Origin: Amia ocellicauda
Lineage: Eukaryota; Chordata; Actinopteri; Amiiformes; Amiidae
Assembly: GCF_036373705.1 (NCBI RefSeq)
Contig: NC_089850.1
Span: 21,125,256 to 21,189,255, forward strand
Direction: 5' to 3'
DNA: 64,000 nt
The translations under genes were made by a program, and so were the position numbers. The notes under the pieces were generated by a model. The model was not told the DNA's origin and ran no database searches. It worked only from the letters and a program-made list of their open reading frames with translations. Shown in pieces: positions 1 to 11,600 of the stretch; position 1 is the stretch's first letter; the number at the start of each line of letters is the position of its first letter.

Positions 1-2799
1 GGGTAGGAGATCTGATACAAGCTATAAAGCCATACTTCCTCCCAGCAGAGCGCTGCACAAAACTGTAGATGCCCCGAGTTATTTCAGCCAGAACAGTAAT
101 ACTCCTTACATGGGTCTGTCTTTCTGCGTTGCTGAGAATCCATAAACCCCAGTTAGACATCTAGGAAGAGGTGAGAGGACAGTGCCACGCTAGCAGAGAA
201 TAATTAACTCTCAGACCGGGACCACAGTAGGCCCTCGGTGGCATCACAGAGACATGCAATTTGTCTTCAGAGGAGTCCCCTCAAGGGCCTAAAGCTGTGA
301 CTCCAGTGAAGTGTCAGTCAGAGATCACAGACACCCCAGTGAACTGAGCAGCTCTGACACACAGATAAAATGTAATCCTGCTCTTCTCACCCACTGAAAC
401 ATATCAAGGCACCTTACCATAATTTTAAAGATGGCCTTTTAAAATTCCCCTACGAAACAGGAAAACCGTGTGAAGAAAACTGGGGAATTGAAAATCACCA
501 TGGCTTCATTATACAAGGTTACAATTGGAAATGAAAAATGGACTGGTGTAAAACTCAAACCATTTGCATTTAAACCACTTGTTTTCATTATTATTCAAGG
601 ATTTCCTCAGTTTCCTCAGATGTGCGTCACCAGTGTAAGACTGCTCAACTTACCACAGCGCTTTCCCACAGCTGACAGAGAGGTTTAGCATTAAAGCAAA
701 GGCAAAGTATTCCTCCAAAAGAGCAGCAGTCCTACCCTACACTGGCCTCCCTTCCAGATTCAACACACTCTGCCAGCTCCCTTCAGCTCCTCTGCATCTG
801 TACAAACACCTTCTCCTCAGCACTGGACACGGCAGGGGCGCTTCTGGCTGCTCCAGTTCATTGCAGCTCACTGAGCCTAAGACCCACAGAACACAGACCT
901 GTCTCTCAAAGCAAGCTATTGACTCGTCATTAATAACAATAACTACAATAATATTAATAAGAATATACACAGGTGGAAAATGCAGCTGTAACCACCACCT
1001 TCGGGTATTTGTCAATAGTTACAGGCAGAGATAAACCAGTGAAACACAAGGCAAAGAAAGGGGTGTCTGGCTGTGATGTCACTAACTCAGGAACCAGCTG
1101 CATGCGTTTACCTCAGAATTGCCAGTTTCTCACCAGGTTATGATCCTGTCTAATTATCACAGATCAGCGGAGACTGGCAGACCGATTCACCTACAGCTCA
1201 CCAAAAGGTAAAGAAGCAATCCGACCTAGAGAGATGAGACACCCCCCACCCCCCTCAGACCTGTGATGATGGGACCGAGGCCTCAGCACATCAATCAGCG
1301 AGTCTCCCAGAAAAAGGTGAGAGCAGGAGAGAGGGGGCTGGCCTATCACATGGCTGGAATAATGAGGGTTTCACACTGATTGAATCCTCACTTCAAGCAT
1401 GTAACAGCCGCTCTGTGCCCCTGTGAGGCAGTGGCTGGCCTGGTTTAAAGACCCGACATACGGACTGGCCTGGGTTTAGACCAGACCCCAGAGTGCCAGC
1501 TGGCTAGTGGCGCCCTAGACCTAAATCCTGCAGGGTAGCCAGCAGGACATTCATTAATTAATTATATAAAAAGGCTAATCAAAGTGTAAGGAATTGAATA
1601 CAAGTTTCCCCATAGAGCAGGGTTAATTATATTCTAGTATCTGTTTTCTAAGGTGATTTTAGACTGATAAGCACAGAAACGGTCCATCACTTTAAAGCTA
1701 CAGCAGATTAAAACCTGATGCAGGCTGTGCTGGAAGTGGCCACTAGAGGGGCAACACTGGCATGTCAGTTGCCTGGAGTCTCTGCTTGTGTACAAGACCG
1801 ACTCCTGGTGCTCAAATACTGCTGCAATGATATTTTTAAGTAAGTTTCCACTGCCAAAACTGAAGAAACAGTGGGAATAAATCTATTTAATTTAAAAGAG
1901 CTTTGTCAAATCAGCATTTTAATTTAAGGCCAAAATGATTCCAATCTTTCAATATCTCCTCATAATCCAAGTGTCTCAGTGTGGGACTAATTCTGCAAGC
2001 TCATAGGAGACGGAGAGAAACTGCTGCCGTCGTGTCTCAGTTTTCAGATGGCCTTGCCTTGTACAAACTGCAATGTGCCCAACAAGTTCATTAGACAGTG
2101 AGGCAGGTCATTAGCTCCCTTTTCTTTGACAAGCAGCTGTACAGGTATGTAATTAGTGCATACGCTACTCTACCACCTACATTTATACCTGACATTTCAA
2201 AGGAATACAGGGTCCTTTGTTTTTCTCCTGCTACAGGAAGCCTGTGCTTCCTGTGTTTTGCAATCCTTGTCTATGTAAAAGATGACTGATAGTGCCCATC
2301 TGTAGTGAAGAAGACAATGGTTAAGCAGCTTAGAAAAGGAGAGCTTAAGAAGATTGAGATGCTATTAGTGCTGGAGTCAGATTCCGTGCATCTACATGAC
2401 TAGACCACTGATGTTTTCCGGTGATAAGCAGATGTAACAATATTAATTTTAATAGGCTTGTTGCAGAAATCATGAGATACAGTACCATACATTACATTTC
2501 ATTAGTGGCATTGTGACATTTCTGGTTTTATGTCAAAATCCAGAGACAGTGTATTGGGCACAAATGCTGGGAAGTATTTCTGATGTATGTAAAAAAATGT
2601 AAAGCACTAAACACGGATAGCACATCAAATGTATGTCTCGTTTATCTGGCTATTACAATTCTGTTTTCATTTCTCTATATAATTCTTCCTTGATTTATGA
2701 CCAACATGCTCCCAACAAAGGACACCTGAACATAAGCAAGAGAAACTGACATTATTCACCAACAGGCACAAATACCCAGGGCAAAAATATATAGATGTG
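1..2799. other. Intergenic or intronic DNA, no gene recognised
   Basis: Open frames here are short (under 100 codons), have no recognisable domain and are not joined by convincing splice sites. The composition is ordinary for vertebrate non-coding DNA. A short motif near 1738-1752 resembles a CTCF core with one mismatch. It could be part of a large intron of a gene lying outside the window. Confidence 0.6.
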
Positions 2800-3034
2800 A
2801 ATGATTACATTTTTAGCAGACATCCTTATCCAGGGAGACTTGCATCCCATTACAGACCATACGTCACATTGTATGTAAAAATAGTTACCCATTAATACAG
2901 ATAATAAATAATAAAACTGGAACAATCTACGTTAAATACCTTGCTCAACAGCAGTGTCCCCCAACTGGGACTGAATCTACAATCCTCCACACAGGAGTCC
3001 AGAACCCTAACCACTACTCCACACTGTTGCCCAT
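2800..3034 (-). repeat. tRNA-derived SINE, degenerate
   Basis: Read on the minus strand from about 3034, this begins with a tRNA-like head. It has an A-box-like stretch (GTGGAGTAGTGGTTAGGG) and, some 40 bases on, a B-box-like GATTCAGTCCC. A body with 'GGGGGACACTGCTG' and 'GAGCAAGGTA' follows. It ends in the tail 'CTCCCTGGATAAGGATGTCT' and a short A-rich end. That tail type is shared by several fish SINE families and derives from LINE 3' ends. The boundaries are approximate and the family name is not certain. Confidence 0.7.
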
Positions 3035-5210
3035 ATATACTTAAGCCATTATTCAGGCTATACTCGATCTTCGAAAGCAGGGCATTCCCCATCACTAGCT
3101 CCTTGTAAAAAGGTGTTGCGTCATCTCGGTAACAATGTTGGTTTGTCCATCAAGCTACACCGAATTGTACTCCAGAGCGCTGGGCACTGCGCACCTGTGA
3201 GTGAGGGGCCTGTATCTGAAGCCTCCTGCTGAAGAGCACAGAGGACACTGTGAGCACCAGCTTTTAGAGGATGACCCACCAGGGAGGCATGGGAGCCTGC
3301 TGCATTCCTACCGAGGCATGCGGCCCATTCAGAAGAAAATAAATAAAAGCTTTCCTTCTGTAGCAACATAGCCTTTCATTTGAGAGCTGAAAGCAGCGCC
3401 TGCTTTCTGGCTGACCGGTAATCCCCTTGTTCACACTTTGACATCTCACAGCACTCCACACAGGCTTATAGGGGAAGCCTATTTGTTCAAAGTCTGCATG
3501 CTTATACTCTTTTCTCTTGGAATAAAATTATCAATTGGAAACCACAAAGATATGTGCTTTAAGATATGATGTCTGGTGTTATAAGGAAGCAGTATTTTTC
3601 AAATGTCAAACAGCTCTAAATATGAATATTCTAAAAATGCATCATAATTAGTGCCAACACATCTACTAGAATATCTGCAATGCAATTCACCACACTTGGG
3701 CTATTTCATTATTTTCCATTCCCAGTTCCCCACAGACACTGGTTATATTTACAAACCACAGCAATTAATGAGAAGTTCAGAGAACTGTCTGAAGAGCTTC
3801 TCATCCCACTTCTTCAGGAGAGCTCAGCTGAGGTGTCTTAAACACATGAGGGAGAGCTTTACTTCAGGGTTTAAAGCACTAGATATAACAGCACTGGGAC
3901 AAACAGTTCACTGCAGTACTGCCTTACATTACTGCAGCACAGCAAAAGTGTTGGAAGATGACTCCCAGTTCACTGCGTGGCCAGATATTGCTGAAGGAGA
4001 TTCAGCTGGGAGAATGGTCCATTACTAGATTCCAGGGACCACCAACACACAACATGACATTACCAAACTTTTGACACCTACTTCTTATGTTGGAGGATTG
4101 GCATCTTTTAAATTTTACAATTACTTTCACATATGAAACAATTAAAATGTGATCCCAAAATATCCATCATGGCAGAGATATCAATGTTTGCATTTTAATT
4201 ATGCAAGAATTAGATGTGTAATTGTTCTGGACCCAGCAGACTTCCAAGTAAAAGATGGTTCACTACTGGAAAACTAAACTTTTACTTTTGCAGTTTCTTC
4301 ACTAGTAGAGACACCTATGAAACACAGGTGGTTCTTCTCTCTCTTCTCTACCAGCCCTGCAGCTATAAGGTTTCCATGAGAAGCTTCAAGATTATTCAGA
4401 GAGGAGCGACATTTCTGTTCCATCTGCTATGATCCTTCACAAATCATTAGGCAGCGAGACGTACGAGAAACAACCCCAGCACATTCTTCCACTAGCCCAA
4501 CTCCCTCTACTCTATATCATTCTGGTGCCTCACCGAGCTACGTCTGTCTCTGTGGACTCCAGTGGGGACTGGGCCGTCTCAGTGGAGCCCTGTGGGGACA
4601 AGTCTGTCTGCTGTCTCCGTGGACCCCAGTAGGGATTGGCCTCTCAGTTATTTCTACACAGCCCCACTCAAACACACTTCACCGCACACTGTGGAGCTGT
4701 CCACGGCCCTTTGCAACAGAGCTTGTTTGTATTTACTTGAGTGTGAGAAAGTTTGTCAGCAACTACTCCCCAGCCAGTGAGGCTCCAACCACCCACAATG
4801 AACACCATTCAACTCATCCATCTGTCACATTCATTTTCACAGCCTATAAAATCCCTTGAGAATCGGTGGTCTGTGGAACAAAAAAACTGATAGACACTGC
4901 TCCAGAGAACAAATGACAGATGTGTGGAATTTAAAGAAGAAAAAAAAGTTTTCTTATTGTTGAGATTATTATTATTATTGTTATGCCATTCCTACGAATA
5001 TGTTCTTAGACTGTAAAGGGTGATGTACTAAACCAATATAAATTCATCATAAATTGTCTTATTTTCTTTGTTTGGAATAACTGAAATATAAAAAGGACTA
5101 GTTGAATGTGAAGAATGATTTCAACTATCACAAATATATCTGACCTCGAAATACATTTAAAGAGCATTCATATAGCTTTTGTATCAGTATTTTTGGATAT
5201 ATCATCACTG

Positions 5211-5212
<2 letters not shown>
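3035..5212. other. No gene recognised
   Basis: The longest open frame here (3651-4028, 125 codons, plus strand) has no recognisable domain, no codon signature and no flanking splice or promoter signals. I treat it as chance. A short direct repetition of 'GTGGACTCCAGTGGGGACTG'-like units lies at about 4550-4640. Confidence 0.5.

Positions 5213-5290
<78 letters not shown>
5213..5290. repeat. (TA)n microsatellite
   Basis: An almost uninterrupted run of about 38 TA dinucleotides. It directly abuts the terminal repeat of the Tc1-like element that begins at 5291. Tc1/mariner elements insert at TA, so the array may have been the landing site, or may have grown from the target duplication afterwards. 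Confidence 0.97.
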
Positions 5291-5293
<3 letters not shown>

Positions 5294-6184
5294 CGATCAG
5301 CCATAACATTATGACCACCTGCCTAATATTGTGTAGGTCCCCCTTTTGCCGACAAAACAGCCCTGACCCGTCGAGGCTTGGACTCCACTAGACCTCTGAA
5401 GGTGTGCTGTGGTATCTAGCACAAAGACTTTAGAAGCAGATCCTTTAAGTCCTGTAGGTTGCGAGGTGGGGCCTCCATGGATCGGACTTGTTTGTCCAGC
5501 ACATCCCACAGATGCTCGATTGGATTGAGATCTGGGGAATTTGGAGGTCAAGTCAACACCTTGAACTCGTGATTCATCAGACCAGGCCACCTTCTTCCAT
5601 TGCTCCATGGTCCAGTTCTGATGCTCACGTGCCCATTGTAGGTGCTTTCGGCAGTGGACAGGGGTCAGCATGGGCACCCTGACTGGTCTGCAGCTACGCA
5701 GCCCCATACGCAACAAACTGCGATGCACTGTGTGTTCTGACACCTTTCTATCAGAACCAGCATTAACTTTTTCAGCAATTTGAGCTACAGTTGCTCGTCT
5801 GTTGGATCAGACCACACAGGCCAGCCTTCGCTCCCCACATGCATCAAGCCTTGGCCGCCCATGATCCTGTCGCCGGTTCACTGCTTTTCCTTCCTTGGAC
5901 CACTTTTGATAGGTACTGACCACTGCAGACCGGGAACACCCCACAAGAGCTGCAGTTTTGGAGATGCTCTGACCCAGTCGTCTAGCCATCACAATTTGGC
6001 CCTTGTCAAAGTCGCTCAGATCCTTACGCTGCCCATTTTTCCTGCTTCTAACACATCAACTTTGAGGACAAAATTTTCACTTGCTGCCTAATATATCCCA
6101 CCCACTGACAGGTGCCATGATAACGAGATTATCAGTGTTATTCACTTCACCTGTCAGTTGTCATAATATTTTTGCTGATCGGTG
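5291..6184 (-). mobile_element. Internally deleted Tc1-like element
   Basis: The left end reads CACCGATCAGCCATAACATT and the right end is its imperfect reverse complement (…TTTTTGCTGATCGGTG). Both are flanked by TA. The element is 894 bp, against about 1.2 kb for intact relatives. On the minus strand the helix-turn-helix half of a Tc1 transposase is readable ([20 protein letters not shown] around 5940-5985). So is the segment up to the first catalytic region (VAWSDESR near 5570-5600). The sequence then jumps to the C-terminal part, losing the region with the second catalytic Asp. The C-terminal part (about 5400-5540) is in a different frame. It is a dead, non-autonomous copy. Confidence 0.9.
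5309..5992 (-). pseudogene. Broken Tc1-family transposase
   Basis: Minus-strand remains of the transposase of the element at 5291-6184. Reading from 5992, a PAIRED-like N-terminal DNA-binding region is followed by 'EHTVHRSLLRMGLRSCRPVR' (5743 downward) and the first DDE motif, WSDES. The central catalytic core is deleted and the C-terminal third is out of frame. It cannot encode a functional enzyme. Confidence 0.85.
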
Positions 6185-6280
6185 TATATATACATACAGT
6201 GAGGGAAAAAAGTATTTGATCCCCTGCTGATTTTGATCCCCTATCAATCAGCAAGATTTCTGGCACCCAGGTGTCATGTA

Positions 6281-6351
6281 TACAGGTAACGAGCTGAGAT
6301 TAGGAGCACTCTCTTAAAGGGAGTGCTCCTAATCTCAGCTTGTTACCTGTA
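6281..6351. repeat. 71-bp hairpin inside the Tc1-like element
   Basis: A near-perfect inverted repeat with 33-bp arms (TACAGGTAACGAGCTGAGAT … ATCTCAGCTTGTTACCTGTA) lies between the left terminal repeat and the transposase start. It would form a long stem in RNA or single-stranded DNA. Confidence 0.9.
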
Positions 6352-6406
6352 TAAAAGACACCTGTCCACAGAAGCAATCAATCAATCAGATTCCAAACTC
6401 TCCACC

Positions 6407-7339
6407 ATGGCCAAGACCAAAGAGCTGTCCAAGGATGTCAGGGACAAGATTGTAGACCTACACAAGGCTGAAATGGGCTACAAGACCATCGCCAAGCAGC
6501 TTGGTGAGAAGGTGACAACAGTTGATGCGATTATTCGCAAATGGAAGAAACACAAAATAACTGTCAGTCTCCCTCGGTCTGGGGCTCCATGCAAAATCTC
6601 ACCTCGTGGAGTTTCAATGATCATGAGAACGGTGAGGAATCAGCCCAGAACGACACGGGAGGATCTTGTTAATGATCTCAAGGCAGCTGGGACCATAGTC
6701 ACCAAGAAAACAATTGGTAACACACTACGCCGTGAAGGACTGAAATCCTGCAGCGCCCGCAAGGTCCCCCTGCTCAAGAAAGCACATGTACAGGCCCGTC
6801 TGGAGTTTGCCAATGAACATCTGAATGATTCAGAGGAGAACTGGGTGAAAGTGTTGTGGTCAGATGAGACCAAAATCGAGCTCTTTGGCATCAACTCAAC
6901 TCGCCGTGTTTGGAGGAGGAGGAATGACCCCAAGAACACCATCCCCACCGTCAAACATGAAGGTGGAAACATTATGCTTTGGGGGTGTTTTTCTGCTAAG
7001 GGGACAGGACAACTGCACCGCATCAAAGGGACGATGGACGGGGCCATGTACCGTCAAATCTTGGGTGAGAACCTCCTTCCCTCAGCCAGGGCATTGAAAA
7101 TGGGTCGTGGATGGGTATTCCAGCATGACAATGACCCAAAACACACAGCCAAGGCAACAAAGGAGTGGCTCAAGAAGAAGCACATTAAGGTCCTGGAGTG
7201 GCCTAGCCAGTCTCCACACCTTAATCCCATAGAAAATCTGTGGAGGGAGCTGAAGGTTCGAGTTGCCAAACGTCAGCCTCGAAACCTTAATGACTTGGGA
7301 GAGGATCTGCAAAGAGGAGTGGGACAAAATCCCTCCTGA
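6407..7339 (+). pseudogene. Tc1-like DD34E transposase, C-terminus frameshifted
   Basis: This would cut and paste the surrounding element by DDE chemistry at its terminal repeats. I start it at the ATG at 6407 (ccaccATGG context), where the family's usual N-terminus [10 protein letters not shown] begins. A frame-open ATG lies upstream at 6323. From 6407 there are 310 codons. Residues 1-110 form the bipartite helix-turn-helix DNA-binding region. The catalytic residues are D153 (LWSDETK), D241 (QHDNDPKH) and E276 (NPIENLW), with 34 residues between the last two. After GED (codon 300) the frame shifts. The expected C-terminus ([20 protein letters not shown]) is readable in another frame at about 7309-7378, followed by a further deletion. 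Catalytic residues survive, but the protein is probably inactive. Confidence 0.85.
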
Positions 7340-7578
7340 GATGTGTGCAAACCTGGTGGCCAACTACAAGAAACGTCTGACTATAATACTTATTTCCCTC
7401 ATTAACATGCAAATCAATTTATAACTTTTTTTAAATGTGTTTTTCTGGATTTTTTTGTTGTTATTCGGTCTCTTAGTGTTAACATACACCTACCATTAAA
7501 ATTATAGACTGATCATTTCTTTGTCAGTGGGCAAACGTACAAAATCAGCAGGGGATCAAATACTTTTTTCTCTCACTG

Positions 7579-7645
7579 TACATACATATATTCACATACA
7601 TGTATATATACACACACACACATACATACATACATATATCTTAAA
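7579..7645. repeat. Low-complexity TACA/CA repeat
   Basis: Impure CATA, TATA and CACA units directly follow the Tc1 target site and end in an A-run. This is simple-sequence DNA with no coding content. Confidence 0.8.
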
Positions 7646-7859
7646 AAAAAAAAAGAATGATGACTTTGACCTCAGATTAATCTATGGTTTCATCAGTGAT
7701 GGACTTTGAAACAAAGTCACCTCACAGAACAGGTTACATAATTTGTGGGAATATTTATGTAAAAAACACATTGACACTGTGGGGGGATGACCACCTTGCT
7801 GGGGGCTCTTTAAAAGTTGGGTTCTAGGAAACATATGTTTAGAGACAGACCTGTTCATG

Positions 7860-7945
7860 TTTAGGTAGGCTCAGAGAGGAGTTGCACCTAACTCATAAAG
7901 TCGCCCTGGATAAGGGTGTCTGGCAAGAAATTAAAATAATAAAGA
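7860..7945 (+). repeat. SINE/LINE 3' tail fragment
   Basis: 'GTCGCCCTGGATAAGGGTGT', followed by an A-rich stretch with ATAAT units, matches the tail type of the SINE at 2800-3034, here in plus orientation. The upstream head is not recognisable, so this is a 5'-truncated copy. Confidence 0.6.
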
Positions 7946-8183
7946 CAAACATATACAGCCAACAATCCAATCCAACCCATAATCAAGTTCATAAACCGTT
8001 ACCATACACATTACAGTAGTTGTATTTTGTTCACTCTCGCTCTCAGACTCCAAGGCACTCCTCCTGCCTCTTCACATTAGGAAGCAATCCAGTTTTCTTT
8101 TTATAACGCCACTGGCACTGAATGAGTGGAGTCAGGGTGTCAATCTGAGGACTCCACACCTTCTTCCCGAGGAGTGCTGGCCA

Positions 8184-8640
8184 GTGCTGAATCCATCACT
8201 TCCTCACCAATTGCTCAAACCAGCTGCTCTTCCAGACCTTGGTTTTGTCCAAACTGAATTTTGCAACTACCACCTGCCTGGCCTGCCTACATCTGCTACC
8301 TGCCCACTCCAGGTCGTCCAGAACTCAGCTGCTCGTCTGGTCTACTCTCTGCCTCGATTCACACATGCTACTCCACTGCTCTGCTCCCTTCACTGGCTAC
8401 CAAGCTTGGCTTGCATCCTGTTCAAGACTTTGGCTCTTACCATTGTCTTGTCCAGACTCAACCAAGCTACCTGCAAAGTCTAATCTCTCCTCCAGGCCAC
8501 TCTGGTCCCCCTACAACAGAAAACTCACTGTACCCCCTCTCCACTCCCCTTCCTCCAAAACCAATCCCTTGCCCCTAAGTAGTGAAATGACCTTCCCACT
8601 GAGGTCAGGACTCTACAGTTGCTAATATTCTGTTTAGTTT
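8184..8640 (+). repeat. L2-like non-LTR retrotransposon fragment
   Basis: Degenerate C-terminal reverse-transcriptase ORF sequence. In one frame it reads LQVVQNSAARLVYSLPRFTH…PLLCSLHWLP, the typical conserved block of L2-clade LINE ORF2 proteins ('QNAAARL…LHWLPV'). Upstream and downstream parts of the same protein are in other frames, so the copy is dead. Coding-like sequence may start slightly earlier, near 8100. The clade call rests on motif recognition only. Confidence 0.7.
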
Positions 8641-8649
8641 AACTGTAAT

Positions 8650-11600
8650 ACAGCAGCCTGATCTGCCGGGCTGCTCAGCACTCTTGCTGTTTTACACTTT
8701 AATAAACTATGCTTAATTACGCTCCTGCGTAATTATGTATTGTTGGAACTTCTACACTGTTACGGTGTCTTCTCTGAAGACAAAATGAATGAAAATGTGA
8801 ACTGTGTGCGCGGTGACGAATGCATGTTAACTTTAACTTGTATGTTTTCAATACATCGAATCGTTGTAAATCCCTTAATGCATCAATACAAATAAATACA
8901 AATAAAAGGCTGAGTTATCTTTGCATATTCGTATAGCTGTATTTTCGTTTCTGCTACATGTGTGATCTCGCGTTTTTTTGTTTTGTTTTTACAGTGTATC
9001 CGCTGTGTGTGACGCTGAATGAGTTTGATTGAAATGTATAATAGGGTTTAAAGTCGCAGTCGCCTCGGTGCTGATTATTATTACTGTGTTTTTCTCTTCT
9101 ACTCCGCGCTTGGGAACGCCCACACCAGTGACGTCAGCGTTCGGTTCCAAAACCGGTGGAAAAGCGCGCCGGTGCGGAAAGATCAGCTGCTTCCCAGGCC
9201 GAGCCTGTCGGTGGAAAAGAGCTATCGGAGCTCTTCATCAGTTTGTTAATAGTTTTATTAAGGGTGCACTTAATTCCCCAAAGGCTAGATTACAATCAAT
9301 TTAGAACATCTGCTCAGATCAGACAAAGGCTGACAATAACAAAGGCTTATAAAATCTCAATCTCATTGTGACTGGTGACCACAGAAACCAGGACCTTCCT
9401 CCTGAATACTTACATTTGATTTCAGATTTAGCTTAATAGGGATTGCTTCTGAACCAAAAGTTTTTTTTAATCAATATGCAAGTCTGTACAATAGAATGTG
9501 GAAGACAGTTCTTAAGAGGTCTGTCTTTATTTACCAAATATTTCAAGAAGGAGTCAAGCCAAGTTTCCTTATTTTTTAAAGGCTTATCTGAGCTGAAACT
9601 AGCTAAGCCAAGGAGCAATTCATAACAAATCAGGCTTCAATCAGTAAACAAAGCTACTAGGCCAACAGTCACCATTCTTTGTATACAATAACAAAAAAAT
9701 GAGAAATACTTATTGCTGGGGAATACCTAGACAATCAGGAATGCTAACCATAGTTATAGGATAATGAAGGGGTGGTTAAAGTAGGAAAGTGTAATCGATT
9801 GCCTTCTTTAATGTGCTGTACACTCAGCTTCTCTGGTATTTTCCAAACAGAGAACACCAGATTGAATTAGTTCACTCTTGTGTTGCATACTGTAAGACAG
9901 AATGGCATTCCTCTACCATTCAGCAAACCTTTTCACTCTTCTCTACTTCCTTTAATGCCAATATTTACTCTTCTGCCCCATTTCCTTTCAGTTACACTGA
10001 TTTCTACAGTCCAACAGACCGTAGGAGCAGAGAGAACTGCATAAATGAACCTAGGTTCAGTTTCCTCTTGAGTATTCCTCAATTTTAAAGGTGTTGCACA
10101 AAGGATATTAATACACTGAAGTCAAGGTGCCAATTAAGTGGGTAGCTGTTGTATTTTACACAGATGTTATTCAATGCTTACCGTGCTGTGAAACTGATCA
10201 AAGGTGTATTTTGTGGAAGACAAACATATGCATATAATCATTAACATCAATAAAGAAGGGATGGAAAAACCAGAGCATGTTTTCATTTAAACCTTATGGG
10301 GAAAGGAGGAGACAGAAGTGACCTCTGGAAGATGTGTTTACAAACTTCAGGAAACTGACTGGAATGAGAGAGAGCGTATGAGTTCAAGGACAAAGTTCAA
10401 GATTAAACAGACTAATTTACACATTACACACTGTACACATTAGAGGTAAGGCAAAGTGCTTAAAATTACAGTAATGTGAAAGAGTGAATGAATGTGTAAT
10501 GCTTTTTAAAATTGCACTTGCATTTCTTTGCATGGTAAAAGAGAAACTTCCTTTCAATGAAGAGAAACAGCAATAGAATTGTGAAGGTATTAAATCTATC
10601 TGAAGTTTAATGAATAACCCTGTTTCCCAGGTTAGAAGAGAGATCTTGCCAGAACTCTATCAAACTCTGCTGGCTTGGAAAAAAAAAAAAACATGACAGC
10701 AGCTTCAATCAAAACAAAGCACGAGGCTGAGACTGTTTTCAGCAGAGACTACCTGGCACAGCAGCAAAGGAGGAGTTTCTGGAAGGATTCCACTGCTGAG
10801 AAGGCTTAGAAATAAGGCCCGTGGTATTTGGTACATGCGTACGTGTTTGATAGAGGAAAACTAAAGCAACATTTCCTGATCAAAACAGGATTTGAAGACA
10901 GATCAGGAACTAAAGGCGACATAACGCTAATGGCTCAAAATCTGTCTCAGGAGAAAACCTCCATGGACAGGCTCCCATTACCAACACCCTGAGAGCGGCA
11001 GCAGGGTCAGACCTCCAGCTGAAACCCAAAACTCCTGTCCACCACGTGGGGGAGAGGCATGGCTCTCCCATAGTCACAGTAAAGAGCAGTGACCCCAGTG
11101 ACCTAGCCAAATCACCATGACAAACTCCACATCCTTTACACGGGACCCCAGGCTGGCAGCTCCACACAAATGGCTCAATAGGTGCCGTTTACAAACAAAG
11201 AGGGAACTTTCCATTTAATTTGAATTGAAAAGGAGTTGTGTGTAATACACACAGTTCTAAAATAAGAACAGTACAATAGATTCAAGTTGTGTTAGGAAAG
11301 TGTAGAAATCCTCTGCAAACAAAAGCAGATGGGAACAAGACCTTATTGTTGGTACAAACAGACAGAGCAGTATTTACATGCAAGTGGAATTACTCACAGT
11401 AACTTGTATGACATGAACTCTGCATCTCCACTTTAATCACATTATGTGGGAAATTAGATGTGACAACAAGTCATTCTCCAGTACATTCATACCAGTTAGT
11501 TTCAGCATCAGCCTGCACTGCACTAAACAAGCATAATTTTGATTTTGTAGTGTTTTTTTTTGCAGCCACTGCAAGGCTCTCAGTGTTGCATATCATTCCA

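Larger units (their letters stand above)
6197..7578 (+). mobile_element. Tc1-like element (DD34E type), near full length
   Basis: Terminal inverted repeats start CAGTGAGGGAAAAAAGTATT at 6197 and end …ATACTTTTTTCTCTCACTG at 7578, flanked by TA at 6195-6196 and 7579-7580. A further inner copy of the GTATTTGATCCCC-type repeat lies beside each end, suggesting the IR/DR-type termini of many fish Tc1 elements. The internal transposase frame is largely open but damaged at its 3' end. Only 12 bp separate it from the preceding element. Its 5' untranslated part holds a strong hairpin (6281-6351). Confidence 0.95.

Noticed and set aside
3651-4028. 125-codon plus-strand open frame
   Set aside because: No domain, no splice context, and an amino-acid mix typical of random translation.
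5179-5391. Open frame with a long Ile-Tyr repeat
   Set aside because: It is a translation of the (TA)n microsatellite running into a Tc1 terminal repeat, not a gene.
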